Shown: positions 7,611 through 47,991, counted from the stretch's first letter. The stretch is 64,000 nt of DNA from Streptomyces sp. SJL17-4 (GCF_036826855.1 NZ_CP104578.1:8428501-8492500), one strand, 5' to 3'. Notes: generated by a model not told the origin, from the sequence alone. Numbers and translations are program-made.

Positions 7611-8630
7611 ATGGTCGTGCAGGACATCGCGTACGTAGAGCTGTTCACCAAGGACAAACGCTCGACCACCGACTACTTCGTCTCCGCCCTCGGCTTCACC
7701 CGGGTCGCCGACTCCGTCGAGGTCGACCGCAGTTCCGTCCTGCTGCGACAGGGCGACGTCCAAGTCGTCGTCACCACCGGCCGAGGCACCTGGAAGTTCT
7801 GTGACGAACACGGCGACGGCATCGCCGACATCGCCATGACCTGCGACGACGTCACCGCCACCCGCGACGCGGCCCTGCGCGCCGGCGCCAGGACCGAGAC
7901 CTCCCCCCGCGGCGACACCGTCGTCAGCGGCTTCGGCGACGTCGTCCACACCCTCGTCCCCGCCCCCGCTTCCGCCGCCGACCGGCTGCCACCCCGCCGC
8001 ACCTGGGTCCCCCTCGACGGACCGCACCACCCGCCCGGCCGCGTGCAGTCCCTCGACCACATAGCCGTCTGCCTTTCCGGCGGCACCCTCGACCCGTACG
8101 CGCGCTTCTACCAGGACGGCTTCGGCCTCGACCGCTTCTACTCGGAGTACGTCAGCGTCGGCGACCAGGCGATGGACTCGATCGTCGTCCGCAACCCCCG
8201 CGGCGGCGTCACCTTCACCCTCGTCGCACCGGACCCCGACAAGCACACCGGCCAGCTCGACTCGTTCCTCGAACGCAACGGCGGCCCCGGCGTCCAGCAC
8301 CTCGCCTTCCTCGTCGACGACATCATCCCGGCCGTACGGGAGTGCAAGCAGCGCGGCGTCGACTTCCTCACCACCCCCGACGCCTACTATGACGTCCTCG
8401 CCGACCGCTTCCCCGACCTGCGGGCCATCGTCGGCGAACTCCGCGACACCCAGGTCCTCGCCGACCGCGACGAATGGGGACACCTGCTGCAGCTGTTCAG
8501 CCGCTCCCCGCACGAACGCAACACCCTCTTCTACGAACTGATCCAGCGCCAGGGATCGCGCGGCTTCGGCAGCTCCAACATCCGCGCCCTGTACGAAGCG
8601 GTGGAACGCGAGCGGCTGACCACCGGATGA
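7611..8630 (+). CDS. hmaS: 4-hydroxymandelate synthase
   Basis: This is a 339-residue vicinal-oxygen-chelate dioxygenase that turns 4-hydroxyphenylpyruvate into 4-hydroxymandelate, the first dedicated step to Hpg. Iron ligands are visible as His150 (SLDHIAVC), His230 (GVQHLAF) and Glu309 (FYELIQR), at the spacing of known HmaS enzymes. The close relative 4-hydroxyphenylpyruvate dioxygenase (HppD) shares these ligands. I prefer HmaS because the next gene encodes the two following steps of Hpg synthesis and because the protein is somewhat short for HppD. The ATG at 7611 follows GAGGAGG. The stop codon overlaps the next start (ATGA at 8627-8630), so precursor enzymes are made together. Prephenate dehydrogenase, which normally supplies the substrate, is not in the window. 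Confidence 0.9.
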   Translation: MVVQDIAYVELFTKDKRSTTDYFVSALGFTRVADSVEVDRSSVLLRQGDVQVVVTTGRGTWKFCDEHGDGIADIAMTCDDVTATRDAALRAGARTETSPRGDTVVSGFGDVVHTLVPAPASAADRLPPRRTWVPLDGPHHPPGRVQSLDHIAVCLSGGTLDPYARFYQDGFGLDRFYSEYVSVGDQAMDSIVVRNPRGGVTFTLVAPDPDKHTGQLDSFLERNGGPGVQHLAFLVDDIIPAVRECKQRGVDFLTTPDAYYDVLADRFPDLRAIVGELRDTQVLADRDEWGHLLQLFSRSPHERNTLFYELIQRQGSRGFGSSNIRALYEAVERERLTTG

Positions 8631-11092
8631 GCCCCGCCGACCGCCCACCCACCGCCGCCGACCGTCCGCTGACCCTGGCCGACTACGCGACGGCGGCGCG
8701 GCCGCGCTTCACGCCGGCCGTCAGGGACTTCCTGGAAGGCGGCGCGGGCGACGAACGCACCCTCGCCGCCAACACCGCCGCCTTCGACGCCGTCCACCTG
8801 CACCCCCGCGTCCTGGCCGGACACCAGGCACCGGACACCACGACCCGGATCCTGGGCCGCGACTGGGCGGCCCCCCTCGGGATCGCCCCGATGGCCTACC
8901 ACGTCCTGGCCCACCCCGAGGGCGAGGTCGCCACCGCCCGCGGCGCGGGGGCCGCGGGCGTCCCGCTGACCGTCAGCACCTTCGCCGGCCGCACCTTCGA
9001 GGACATCGCCGCCGCCGCCACCTCCCCGCTGTGGCTGCAGGTGTACTGCTTCCGCGACCGGGGCGTCACCCGGGCGCTGATCGAACGCGCCGAACGGGCC
9101 GGCTTCGAAGCCCTCGTGCTGACCGTCGACGCGCCACGCCTCGGCCGCCGGCTGCGCGACCTGCGCAACGGCTTCGAACTCCCCGGAGGCATCGCACCCG
9201 CCAACCTCACCGGCGACGGATTCGACTCGCCCAGCGCACACGCGCTCGCCGAGTTCGACCCCGCCCTGGACTGGTCCGTCCTCGCCTGGCTGCGCACCGT
9301 CAGCTCCCTGCCGATCCTCCTCAAAGGCGTCCTCACCGCGCAGGACGCCCGGCGGGCCACCGCCGAGGGCGCGCAGGGCATCGTCGTCTCCAACCACGGC
9401 GGACGCCAGCTCGACGGGGCCCCGGCCACCCTCACCGCGCTGCCCGTCGTCGCCGAGGCCGTCGACCGTGCCTGCCCCGTCCTCCTCGACGGCGGCGTAC
9501 GCCGGGGCACCGACGTCCTGACCGCGCTCGCGCTCGGCGCCGATGCCGTCCTCCTCGGCCGGCCCGCCCTGCACGGACTGGCCGTCGCCGGAGCCGACGG
9601 CGTGGCCGACGTGCTCGGCATCGTCCGCGACGAACTGACCGACGCCATGGCCCTGACCGGCACCGGGACGGTGACGAACGCGGGCCCCGCCCTCGTGACC
9701 CCCGCCCTCGTGACCCCCGCCCTCGTGACCCCCGCCCTCGTGACGGCCGGGCCCGCTCCCGTCAGGCCCGCCGTCGCCGCTCCCGCCGGCAGCGGGCTGC
9801 GGACGCGGGACCTCCACGCCAGCGTCTCGGACCCCGTCCTGGACACGATGAACTTCCTCAACGAGATCACCACCCGCTACCCCGACGCCGTCTCCTTCGC
9901 ACCCGGACGCCCCTACGAGGGCTTCTTCGACACCGAGCAGATCTTCACCTACCTGCGCCACTACGTGGACCACCTGCACCAGCAGGGCAGTACACCCGAG
10001 CAGATACGCACTACGCTCTTCCAGTACGGGCCCACGAGCGGACACATCCGCGAGCTGATCGCCGACTCGCTGCGCAAGGACGAGGGCATCGACGTCCCGC
10101 CGGAGGCCGTCGTGGTCACCGTCGGCGCCCAGGAGGCGATGCTGCTCGCCGTCCGCGCGCTGATCACCGGCCCCGACGACGTCCTGCTGGCCTCCAGCCC
10201 CTGCTACGTCGGCATCACGGGCGCCGCCCGGCTCCTCGACATCACCCCGGTCGCCGTCGAGGAGGACGAGGACGGCGTCCGGGTCGACCGCCTCGCCGCC
10301 GCGATCGACGCCGAACGCGCCCGGGGCCGCAGGCCCCGCGCCTTCTACGTCATCCCCGACCACTCCAACCCCTCCGGCGCCACCCTGTCCCTCAAGGCAC
10401 GCCAGGAACTGCTCGACCTCGCCGAACGCGAGGACATCCTCCTCCTGGAGGACAGCCCCTACCGGCTGGTCAGCCCGGGGGAGCGGCTCCCGACGCTGAA
10501 GGCACTGGACCGCAACCACCGCGTGGTGCACATCGGCTCGCTCTCCAAGACGCTGTTCCCCGGTGCGCGCGTCGGGTTCGCCGTCGCCGACCAGCCCGTC
10601 ACCGACGAAACGGGCCGCACCACGGTCCTCGCCGACGCGCTCAGCAAGATCAAGTCGATGGTGACGGTCAACACCTCGCCGATCAGCCAGGCCCTCGTGG
10701 CCGGCATGCTGCTCACGGCGGACGGCCGGGCCGGCGAACTCAACACGGCCACCGCCGCCTACTACGGGGACGCGATGCGCGTCACTCTCGACGCCCTCGA
10801 GGACGCCTTCCCGCCGCAGGAGCGCACCGCGCTCGGCGTGCGCTGGAACGAACCGAGCGGAGGCTTCTTCCTCTCCCTCACCGTTCCCTTCCGCGCCGAC
10901 GAGGCCGCACTCACCCAGGCGGCCGAGGAGTTCGGCGTCATCTGGACCCCCATGGCGTACTTCCACCCCCAGGGCGGCGGCGAACACGCCCTGCGGCTCT
11001 CCGTCAGCTACCTGACGCACGAGCAGATCAAGGACGGCATCGGCCGCCTGGCCCGCTTCACCAGAGCCAGGGCCGCGACGAACGGACGATGA
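8627..11092 (+). CDS. 4-hydroxymandelate oxidase / Hpg aminotransferase fusion
   Basis: This single 821-residue protein joins two Hpg enzymes. Residues 1-343 are an FMN-dependent alpha-hydroxyacid oxidase (Hmo type) with the catalytic motif SNHGGRQLD (His257) and the LLDGGVRRGTDV FMN-binding strand; it oxidises hydroxymandelate to hydroxyphenylglyoxylate. Residues about 395-821 are a fold-type I PLP aminotransferase (HpgT type) with IPDHSNPSG and GSLSKTLFPGARVG, the PLP lysine being Lys641; it transaminates the keto acid to Hpg. The linker (344-394) is low-complexity and contains four PALVT repeats. In many clusters these are two genes (hmo, hpgT). The ATG overlaps the hmaS stop. A hairpin follows, ending the operon. 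Confidence 0.92.
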   Translation: MSPADRPPTAADRPLTLADYATAARPRFTPAVRDFLEGGAGDERTLAANTAAFDAVHLHPRVLAGHQAPDTTTRILGRDWAAPLGIAPMAYHVLAHPEGEVATARGAGAAGVPLTVSTFAGRTFEDIAAAATSPLWLQVYCFRDRGVTRALIERAERAGFEALVLTVDAPRLGRRLRDLRNGFELPGGIAPANLTGDGFDSPSAHALAEFDPALDWSVLAWLRTVSSLPILLKGVLTAQDARRATAEGAQGIVVSNHGGRQLDGAPATLTALPVVAEAVDRACPVLLDGGVRRGTDVLTALALGADAVLLGRPALHGLAVAGADGVADVLGIVRDELTDAMALTGTGTVTNAGPALVTPALVTPALVTPALVTAGPAPVRPAVAAPAGSGLRTRDLHASVSDPVLDTMNFLNEITTRYPDAVSFAPGRPYEGFFDTEQIFTYLRHYVDHLHQQGSTPEQIRTTLFQYGPTSGHIRELIADSLRKDEGIDVPPEAVVVTVGAQEAMLLAVRALITGPDDVLLASSPCYVGITGAARLLDITPVAVEEDEDGVRVDRLAAAIDAERARGRRPRAFYVIPDHSNPSGATLSLKARQELLDLAEREDILLLEDSPYRLVSPGERLPTLKALDRNHRVVHIGSLSKTLFPGARVGFAVADQPVTDETGRTTVLADALSKIKSMVTVNTSPISQALVAGMLLTADGRAGELNTATAAYYGDAMRVTLDALEDAFPPQERTALGVRWNEPSGGFFLSLTVPFRADEAALTQAAEEFGVIWTPMAYFHPQGGGEHALRLSVSYLTHEQIKDGIGRLARFTRARAATNGR
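9685..9744 (+). repeat. four 15-bp in-frame repeats coding the inter-domain linker
   Basis: Four perfect copies of CCCCGCCCTCGTGAC encode the PALVT repeats between the oxidase and aminotransferase domains. Perfect identity at DNA level indicates recent slippage expansion. The linker length is probably variable and not under tight constraint. Confidence 0.9.
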
Positions 11093-11100
11093 GAGACGAC

Positions 11101-11132
11101 GGTGGCCCCCTCCCCACAGGGAAGGGGCCACC
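11101..11132. terminator. hairpin terminator between convergent genes
   Basis: GGTGGCCCC and GGGGCCACC form a 9-bp stem just after the Hmo-HpgT stop. The flanks ACGAC and GCCGT extend it imperfectly. It lies between this operon and the convergent GNAT gene and could serve both strands. Confidence 0.75.
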
Positions 11133-11178
11133 GCCGTCTTCACCGAGTCCAACGGATTCCAAGGGACTCCGAACAGGC

Positions 11179-11823
11179 CTAGAGGTCGCCAGCCGGCACC
11201 TGCCGCGGATCCCGGGCCAGCGGCCACGGCGCCATCCGCAGATCGGGGATCGGCTTGGCATCGGTCCGCGCCTCCGCCGTCTCGAAACCCCGCGCGAGAT
11301 AGTTCCGCACGGCATGACGGTGATCCAGCGTGCTCGTCCGCAGATACACGTACCGCGCGGGAAGCGCCTCGGGCCCGCCCCACTCCACACCACCGCGCCA
11401 AGCCCGTTCCACGCAGGCCGTCAGCAGGGCGCCGCCCAGGCCACGCCCGTAGAACTGGGGCAGCAGCCCGAACAGCACCACCTCCACCCCGCCGTCCGGC
11501 TGCGCCTCCAGCTCGAAGAAGCCCGCCACCGTGCCCTGCACCGTGGCGATCCACGTCGCCATCGACGGCCGGTGCACCCACGCGCGCCACGTCTCGTGGC
11601 TCCACGAGAAACGGTCCGTCCAGCACACGTGGGACCCGACGGCCGCGTACAGGGCCCGGCTCAGATCGACCGACGGCACCTGCGAACGCTCCACCCGCAT
11701 CTCGGTCTCCGACCGGGCCGGCCGCAGCTGCTCGGGCGAGGACATCCGCAGCGTCCACGTCGTGACGTCCTGCCGGACGATCTTCGCCCCGGGACCCGGA
11801 TCGACGTGCTCAGGCTGGTTCAT
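11179..11823 (-). CDS. GNAT-family acetyltransferase
   Basis: This is a 214-residue protein of the GCN5-related N-acetyltransferase superfamily. The acetyl-CoA pyrophosphate-binding loop is seen as LPQFYGRGLGGALL (residues 121-134, R/Q-x-x-G-x-G/A pattern), preceded by the beta-strand VEVVLFGL and followed by the helix TACVERAW. The C-terminal part LRTSTLDHRHAVRNYLARGFETAE is the usual B-motif region. The start is only about 10 bp downstream of the alpha/beta-hydrolase stop, so the two form an operon. The acceptor is unknown; it could acetylate a pathway intermediate, protect the producer, or act outside the pathway. Confidence 0.8.
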   Translation of the reverse strand: MNQPEHVDPGPGAKIVRQDVTTWTLRMSSPEQLRPARSETEMRVERSQVPSVDLSRALYAAVGSHVCWTDRFSWSHETWRAWVHRPSMATWIATVQGTVAGFFELEAQPDGGVEVVLFGLLPQFYGRGLGGALLTACVERAWRGGVEWGGPEALPARYVYLRTSTLDHRHAVRNYLARGFETAEARTDAKPIPDLRMAPWPLARDPRQVPAGDL

Positions 11824-11832
11824 GGCGCGGCC

Positions 11833-12693
11833 TTACGTGTAAGGGACGGAAGAAGAAGGAAGGGCGGGGCGGGTGGCGGTGCGCGCCCGGGGCCAGTGCT
11901 TGTCGAGGAACTCGATGATCGCGTCGTTCACGGCCTGCGGACGCTCCAGGTTCCCCAGATGCCCGCAGTCCGCGATCTCCACGTGGTCGCACCCGGGAAT
12001 GGCGTCAGCCACCTCGGCCACCAGATGCGGAGGGCAGATGAGGTCGTCCGAGAAGGCGATCGTGCGGCACGGGACCCCGATGGAACGCAGCACCCCGCGC
12101 CGGTCGCCGGCCCGGTCGACGCCGGCCTGCCCGCCACCGCCGTCGCCACCGTCGGTCAGCTCGAAGATCTCCAGCCAGCTCCGCGCCGACGTGTCGTCGT
12201 TGAGCGTGGCGGGGGAGAGCATCTCCAGGACGGTCCGCATCGCGGCGTACTTCGGTGGCAGCCGCACCCCGCTCTCCCGCAGCGCGAGATCCGCCTCGGT
12301 CAGCGCCCGCCGGGTCGCGTCCGAGCGCGCACGGGTGGCGATGAGCACGGCAGAGCGCACCAGGTGCGGATACTGCGCCGCCAGCTCCTGCGCGATCATC
12401 GCGCCCATCGACGTACCGACGATCCGGCAGGGACCGATCCCCAGGGCCTCGATCAGGCCCTTGGTGTCGGCCACCATGTCGGCCAGCGTGTACATGCCCT
12501 CGGGTGCGTCGGAGGCGCCGATGCCCCGGTTGTCGAAGATCACCGTCTCGTAGCCGGCCGCGTTGATCGCCGGTGTCTGGTGCGTCGTCCACACGTGCCC
12601 GGCGGCGCCCGAGCCCATGATGAGCAGCACCGGCTCGCCGCTGCCCTGACGCTGGTAGGAGAGCCGGATCCCGTTGGAGGTCACATACGGCAT
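11833..12693 (-). CDS. alpha/beta hydrolase
   Basis: This 286-residue alpha/beta-hydrolase has a nucleophile elbow GTSMGA (Ser95), the acid in FSDDLICPP (about Asp217) and the histidine in CGHLGNLERP (His245). The oxyanion-region HG motif is replaced by MGSGA (26-30), common in the subgroup of small esterases and haloperoxidase-like hydrolases. The ATG is preceded by GGAGG seven bases upstream. There is no signal peptide, so it is cytoplasmic. An insertion rich in Gly and Asp (TDGGDGGGGQ, about 180-189) lies between the cap and the last strands. It may work as a stand-alone thioesterase that removes misprimed groups from the NRPS or releases a hydroxylated intermediate, but the sequence alone does not show this. 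Confidence 0.8.
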   Translation of the reverse strand: MPYVTSNGIRLSYQRQGSGEPVLLIMGSGAAGHVWTTHQTPAINAAGYETVIFDNRGIGASDAPEGMYTLADMVADTKGLIEALGIGPCRIVGTSMGAMIAQELAAQYPHLVRSAVLIATRARSDATRRALTEADLALRESGVRLPPKYAAMRTVLEMLSPATLNDDTSARSWLEIFELTDGGDGGGGQAGVDRAGDRRGVLRSIGVPCRTIAFSDDLICPPHLVAEVADAIPGCDHVEIADCGHLGNLERPQAVNDAIIEFLDKHWPRARTATRPALPSSSVPYT

Positions 12694-12929
12694 GACATGC
12701 CTCCGGTCACAGTCTCGGTGCGCAAGAGGAACTCCAGGTCGTCCGGGACGAAGTCGTCGCAGTCAGCGGGCACAAGAGGCGGCGCGGGACGTCACCGGCC
12801 GCGACGGCGCGGCCATGCCGCACACCGCGCGTACGGCGCCGGCCACAGCGGGGCGGCCACCCGGGGCCACGGCCCCCGGCCGTGCCGGACGGTCCACCAT
12901 GACACCGCCACGACCCGCCGATCAACGCC

Positions 12930-12958
12930 GTTCAACGAAGACGACCGCGCGGTTGAAC
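12930..12958. promoter_or_regulatory. StrR-type operator upstream of the SyrP-like gene
   Basis: GTTCAACGA, 11 bp, CGGTTGAAC: the same 9-N11-9 geometry as the StrR-family consensus, with the GTTCAAC/GTTGAAC cores intact. The -35 element of the downstream promoter starts 6 bp further on. The divergent hydrolase-GNAT operon could also respond to it. Confidence 0.7.
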
Positions 12959-12964
12959 AGTGCG

Positions 12965-12997
12965 TTGACCCGCACCGGTGGGCCGTGGTCATAGTGG
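12965..12997 (+). promoter_or_regulatory. putative promoter of the SyrP-like gene
   Basis: TTGACC (12965-12970) and GGTCATAGTGG (12987-12997). The 11-mer is identical in the promoters of NRPS1 and NRPS3. The leader to the start codon is about 180 nt. Confidence 0.55.
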
Positions 12998-13177
12998 GCG
13001 TCCGGCCGCGCCCGTCGGGCAGCCCACAGCGGCCGGAGCCGGGGCCGTGGCCCCGCGCGGCTCCCGGCCCCCGCCTTCGACAGACCCCCGCCCGGCGGGG
13101 CCCGGGAGCACGGCCCGCCTCACCGCCCCGACGACGTCCGGTCACGCGTATCGAGTCAGGAGCCGAGGAGCCCAGCC

Positions 13178-14146
13178 ATGAGCGACACCACCACGATCAC
13201 CAGCACACCCGTCACGAGCACCGCCTGGAGCCCGCTCGTCATACGCCCCGAGGGCGGTCCGACCGGCGCCGAAGGAGTACGCGACAGGCTGGCGGCCCTC
13301 GGAGACCCCGGGGACCTCCTCGCACGCGAGAAGGCACTGGTCTTCCGGGACTTCGACGTGCCCGAGGAGGACGTCGAGACGGTGATGGACCTGCTGCTGC
13401 CCAACCGGCTCGGCTACCTGCACGGCACCTCGCCCCGCACGCAGCTCGGCGGCAACCTCTACACGTCGACCGAGTACCCCCAGCACATGACGATCGCGAT
13501 GCACAGCGAACTGTCGTACAGCCACCAGTGGCCCGAGCGGCTCTTCTTCTACTGCGCCACCACCCCGGGCGGCGGCGGCGCCACACCCGTCGCCGACGGC
13601 GCGCGCTGGCTCGCCGCCCTGGACGACGAGGTCCGCAAGGCCTTCGCCGGCGGCATCCGCTACACCCAGAACCTGCACGACGGCATGGGCCTCGGCCGCA
13701 GCTGGCGCCAGACGTTCGAGACCGACGACCGCGACGAGGTCGAAGCCTTCCTGAAGGCAGGGGAGTTCACCTGGCACTGGGACACCGACGGCGGCCTGCG
13801 CATGATCAGCCCCGTCCGCCCCGCCACCGTCCGGCACCCCGTCACCGGCACCGAGGTCTGGTTCAACCAGGCCGACCACTTCCACCCCGCCGCCCTCGGC
13901 GACGAGACCGCCCGCGAACTGGCACAGATCCTGCCCCCCGAGGAACTGCCCCAGTCCGTCACCTTCGCCGACGGCAGCCCCATCCCCGACGCCTACATCC
14001 TCCACATCCACGACCGCGGCCTGGAGACGGCCGTCGACGTGGACTGGCGCAAGGGCGACCTCATGGTCATCGACAACGTCGCCACCGCCCACGGCCGACG
14101 TCCCTACACCGGCGACCGCAGGGTCCTGGTCGCCATGTCCGGCTGA
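13178..14146 (+). CDS. SyrP/TauD-like iron/2-oxoglutarate oxygenase, probable Asp beta-hydroxylase
   Basis: This 322-residue protein belongs to the TauD/TfdA superfamily. Its metal motif is H109-S-E111 in AMHSELSYSHQWP, an HxE instead of HxD triad as in SyrP. The distal His305 is in VATAHGRRPYTGDRR, which also supplies the 2-oxoglutarate-binding arginine. The segment LFFYCATTPGGGGATPVADG matches the SyrP-like signature around the active site. SyrP hydroxylates the beta-carbon of aspartate tethered to an NRPS carrier domain. The NRPSs here have three Asp-type modules (3, 10 and 14), so a 3-hydroxy-Asp residue is likely. It has its own StrR-type operator and promoter. GAGGAG precedes the ATG. 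It ends at a 20-bp stem shared with the convergent P450 gene. Confidence 0.85.
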   Translation: MSDTTTITSTPVTSTAWSPLVIRPEGGPTGAEGVRDRLAALGDPGDLLAREKALVFRDFDVPEEDVETVMDLLLPNRLGYLHGTSPRTQLGGNLYTSTEYPQHMTIAMHSELSYSHQWPERLFFYCATTPGGGGATPVADGARWLAALDDEVRKAFAGGIRYTQNLHDGMGLGRSWRQTFETDDRDEVEAFLKAGEFTWHWDTDGGLRMISPVRPATVRHPVTGTEVWFNQADHFHPAALGDETARELAQILPPEELPQSVTFADGSPIPDAYILHIHDRGLETAVDVDWRKGDLMVIDNVATAHGRRPYTGDRRVLVAMSG

Positions 14147-14167
14147 CCCCCACGCACACACACGCAC

Positions 14168-14212
14168 ACGCGAGCGGGGCGCCCACCTCCACGGTGGGCG
14201 CCCCGCTCGCGT
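14168..14212. terminator. bidirectional terminator, 20-bp perfect stem
   Basis: ACGCGAGCGGGGCGCCCACC (14168-14187) and its exact complement (14193-14212) flank a 5-nt loop. It is the strongest hairpin I saw in the window and sits between the convergent SyrP-like and P450 genes. Confidence 0.9.
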
Positions 14213-14219
14213 ACGCGGT

Positions 14220-15410
14220 TCAGGAGGCCTTCAGGCGCACCGGCAGCAGCTCGGGACCGTTCACGACGATCGAATCCAGCAGCTTCGGCTCACCGTCCAG
14301 CTCGATGCGCACCCCCCGCTTCACCAACTCGCCGTACAGAAGCCGCAGTTCCACCCGCGCCAGCATGCTGCCCAGGCAGAAGTGCTCACCGAACCCCAGC
14401 GACAGATGACGGTTGGGGGAGCGCCGCACGTCGAACACGTCCGGCGCGTCGAACACCGTCTCGTCCCGGTTCGCCGACGGCAGCCAGAACACCACCTTGT
14501 CGCCGGCCTCGATCTGCCGGTCATGGATCCGCACCGGCTTCACGGCCGTACGCATGATGTGCGTGGCCGTCGACGTCCAGCGCAGCACCTCCTCGACCGC
14601 GGACGGCAGCAGCGCCGGATCCCCGCGCACCGCACTCCACTGCTCCGGGTGCTCCAGGAGCGCGAGCATCCCCCCGGCCGCGGCGATCCGGGTGTTCTCC
14701 GTACCGCCGACCAGCAGGTTGTCGCAGTTCAGGATCACGTCGTCGGGACTCAGCCGCTCACCGTCCACCACCGCCGTCGCCAGGACGCTCACCAGGTCGT
14801 CACCCGGGTTGCGCGCCTTGTCGGCCTGCAGGGTCTCGAAGTACCCCAGGATGTCCAGGTGCGCGAAGCGCCGCGCGAGCGGATCGCCCGCCGCGAACGC
14901 CTGGCTCGTCAGGTCGTACAGACGCTCCCAGTCCGACTCGGGGACCCCCATCATCCGGCAGATCACATAGAGCGGGATCCGGGCCGCGACATCGGCGACG
15001 AAGTCACAACTGCCCCGCTCCAGCGCCGCGTCGACCACCCCTTCGGCGATCGACGCCATCTCCGCCTCCAGCGCGCGGACCGAGCGGACGGCGAACCAGC
15101 CGTCGACCAGGCCCCGCAGCTGCTTGTGACGGGGCGCGTCGGTGAGGGCCAGCGTCCGCCCACCGCCCGGGTCCGCCCCGTGCTCGGCCGGCCGCAGCAG
15201 GATCCCCTGCGCCGAACTGAACGTCTCCGCGTCCCGGTAAGCCGTACGGATGTCCTCGTAACGCGTCAGGGACCAGAAACCCGGAAGCTCCCCCGGCCGG
15301 TGCCAGTGCACCGGATCGTTGGCACGCAGCCAGGCCCATTGCGAAAAGGGATCGCCACGGGAATAGAGTTCCGGATCCACCAGATCGATGTGCGGCGCTG
15401 AATCGGGCAT
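14220..15410 (-). CDS. cytochrome P450
   Basis: This 396-residue soluble bacterial P450 has heme-binding LGFGEHFCLG with Cys345, an ExxR in EEVLRW (Glu274/Arg277), and I-helix LLVGGTENTR (232-241). The residue aligned with the proton-relay Thr252 of P450cam appears to be Asn239, with Thr one place later. The first position of the heme motif is Leu instead of Phe. I chose ATG 15410 (MPDSAPHIDLVDPELY, behind GCGAGG); a GTG at 15485 in the same frame adds 25 residues with no P450 character. It is divergent from NRPS1, with a StrR-type operator in the gap. It could hydroxylate a carrier-bound amino acid or the acyl chain; the sequence does not decide between them. Confidence 0.9.
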   Translation of the reverse strand: MPDSAPHIDLVDPELYSRGDPFSQWAWLRANDPVHWHRPGELPGFWSLTRYEDIRTAYRDAETFSSAQGILLRPAEHGADPGGGRTLALTDAPRHKQLRGLVDGWFAVRSVRALEAEMASIAEGVVDAALERGSCDFVADVAARIPLYVICRMMGVPESDWERLYDLTSQAFAAGDPLARRFAHLDILGYFETLQADKARNPGDDLVSVLATAVVDGERLSPDDVILNCDNLLVGGTENTRIAAAGGMLALLEHPEQWSAVRGDPALLPSAVEEVLRWTSTATHIMRTAVKPVRIHDRQIEAGDKVVFWLPSANRDETVFDAPDVFDVRRSPNRHLSLGFGEHFCLGSMLARVELRLLYGELVKRGVRIELDGEPKLLDSIVVNGPELLPVRLKAS

Positions 15411-15522
15411 ACGGGTGCCTCGCAGTGAAAGCGGGAAGGAGGGAGAGAAGCCATAGGCGCCATTCACCGTCCCAAAGGCCTTCACACCCCGTCAAGGTCT
15501 GCCCCTGACCTGTGAAGCAGCC

Positions 15523-15551
15523 GTTCAACTGCCCTTCTCGCACAGTTGAAC
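15523..15551. promoter_or_regulatory. StrR-type operator upstream of NRPS1, perfect palindrome
   Basis: GTTCAACTG, 11 bp, CAGTTGAAC: an exact match to the published StrR-family consensus GTTCRACTG-N11-CAGTYGAAC (from memory). It lies 17 bp before the -35 element of the NRPS1 promoter and between the divergent P450 and NRPS1 genes, so it may control both. Confidence 0.85.
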
Positions 15552-15567
15552 GCACCCCCGACGTACG

Positions 15568-15598
15568 TTGATCCGCCACCGTGGCTCGGTCATAGTGG
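15568..15598 (+). promoter_or_regulatory. putative promoter of the NRPS1-NRPS2 operon
   Basis: TTGATC (15568-15573), then GGTCATAGTGG (15588-15598) with a 16-bp spacer to TCATAG. The same pair occurs before the SyrP-like gene and NRPS3. Confidence 0.6.
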
Positions 15599-15738
15599 GT
15601 CGCCGCGCCAGTGCTCGATGAAGACGAATTCTCAGGTCGCAGCTTTGTTCAACAGGAGCTGGGCGGTCATGCGCGTGCCCCGGTTGAGGCAGCCCGTGCT
15701 GTTCCAGTCGACGATTCAAACGATTGGAGTGCGTGGGC

Positions 15739-47873
<32,135 letters not shown>

Positions 47874-47937
47874 CACGAAAAGCACGAGGAATCCAGTGCG
47901 TTCAAGCTGAACAATCACATACGCGTTGACAAGCGAA

Positions 47938-47975
47938 TCGGCCGCCTTGTACGAGAAATCGGATAAGGCGGCCGA
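47938..47975 (+). terminator. hairpin after NRPS2
   Basis: TCGGCCGCCTT (47938-47948) and AAGGCGGCCGA (47965-47975) form a perfect 11-bp stem with a 16-nt loop, 65 bp after the NRPS2 stop. It separates the NRPS1-NRPS2 transcript from the NRPS3 promoter. Confidence 0.75.
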
Positions 47976-47991
47976 AGCGCGTGCGGGGGAC

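Larger units (their letters stand above)
12694..13177. other. 484-bp divergent intergenic region
   Basis: The gap between the divergent alpha/beta-hydrolase and SyrP-like genes holds a StrR-type operator (12930-12958), a promoter (12965-12997) pointing right, and a possible 30-codon minus-strand ORF (GTG 12773 to TGA 12681) that overlaps the hydrolase start. That ORF (starting PADCDDFVPDDLEF) has plausible codon use but no recognisable relative. The long stretch after the promoter shows no gene. Confidence 0.5.
15411..15738. other. 328-bp divergent regulatory region, P450 / NRPS1
   Basis: This gap contains the best StrR-type operator of the window (15523-15551), the NRPS1 promoter (15568-15598) and a leader of about 140 nt. 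The leader has another GTTCAAC at about 15650 without a partner at correct spacing. No gene is seen. Confidence 0.6.

Noticed and set aside
9031..14409. Long plus-strand Arg/Pro-rich open frame across the Hmo-HpgT and SyrP-like genes
   Set aside because: Shadow frame of genuine genes; the residue composition (Arg, Pro, His) is typical of frame-shifted GC-rich DNA and it ignores the convergent minus-strand genes.
15600..15738. Second StrR-type operator in the NRPS1 leader (GTTCAAC at about 15650)
   Set aside because: The nearest inverted partner (GGTTGAGG) has a mismatch and wrong spacing.
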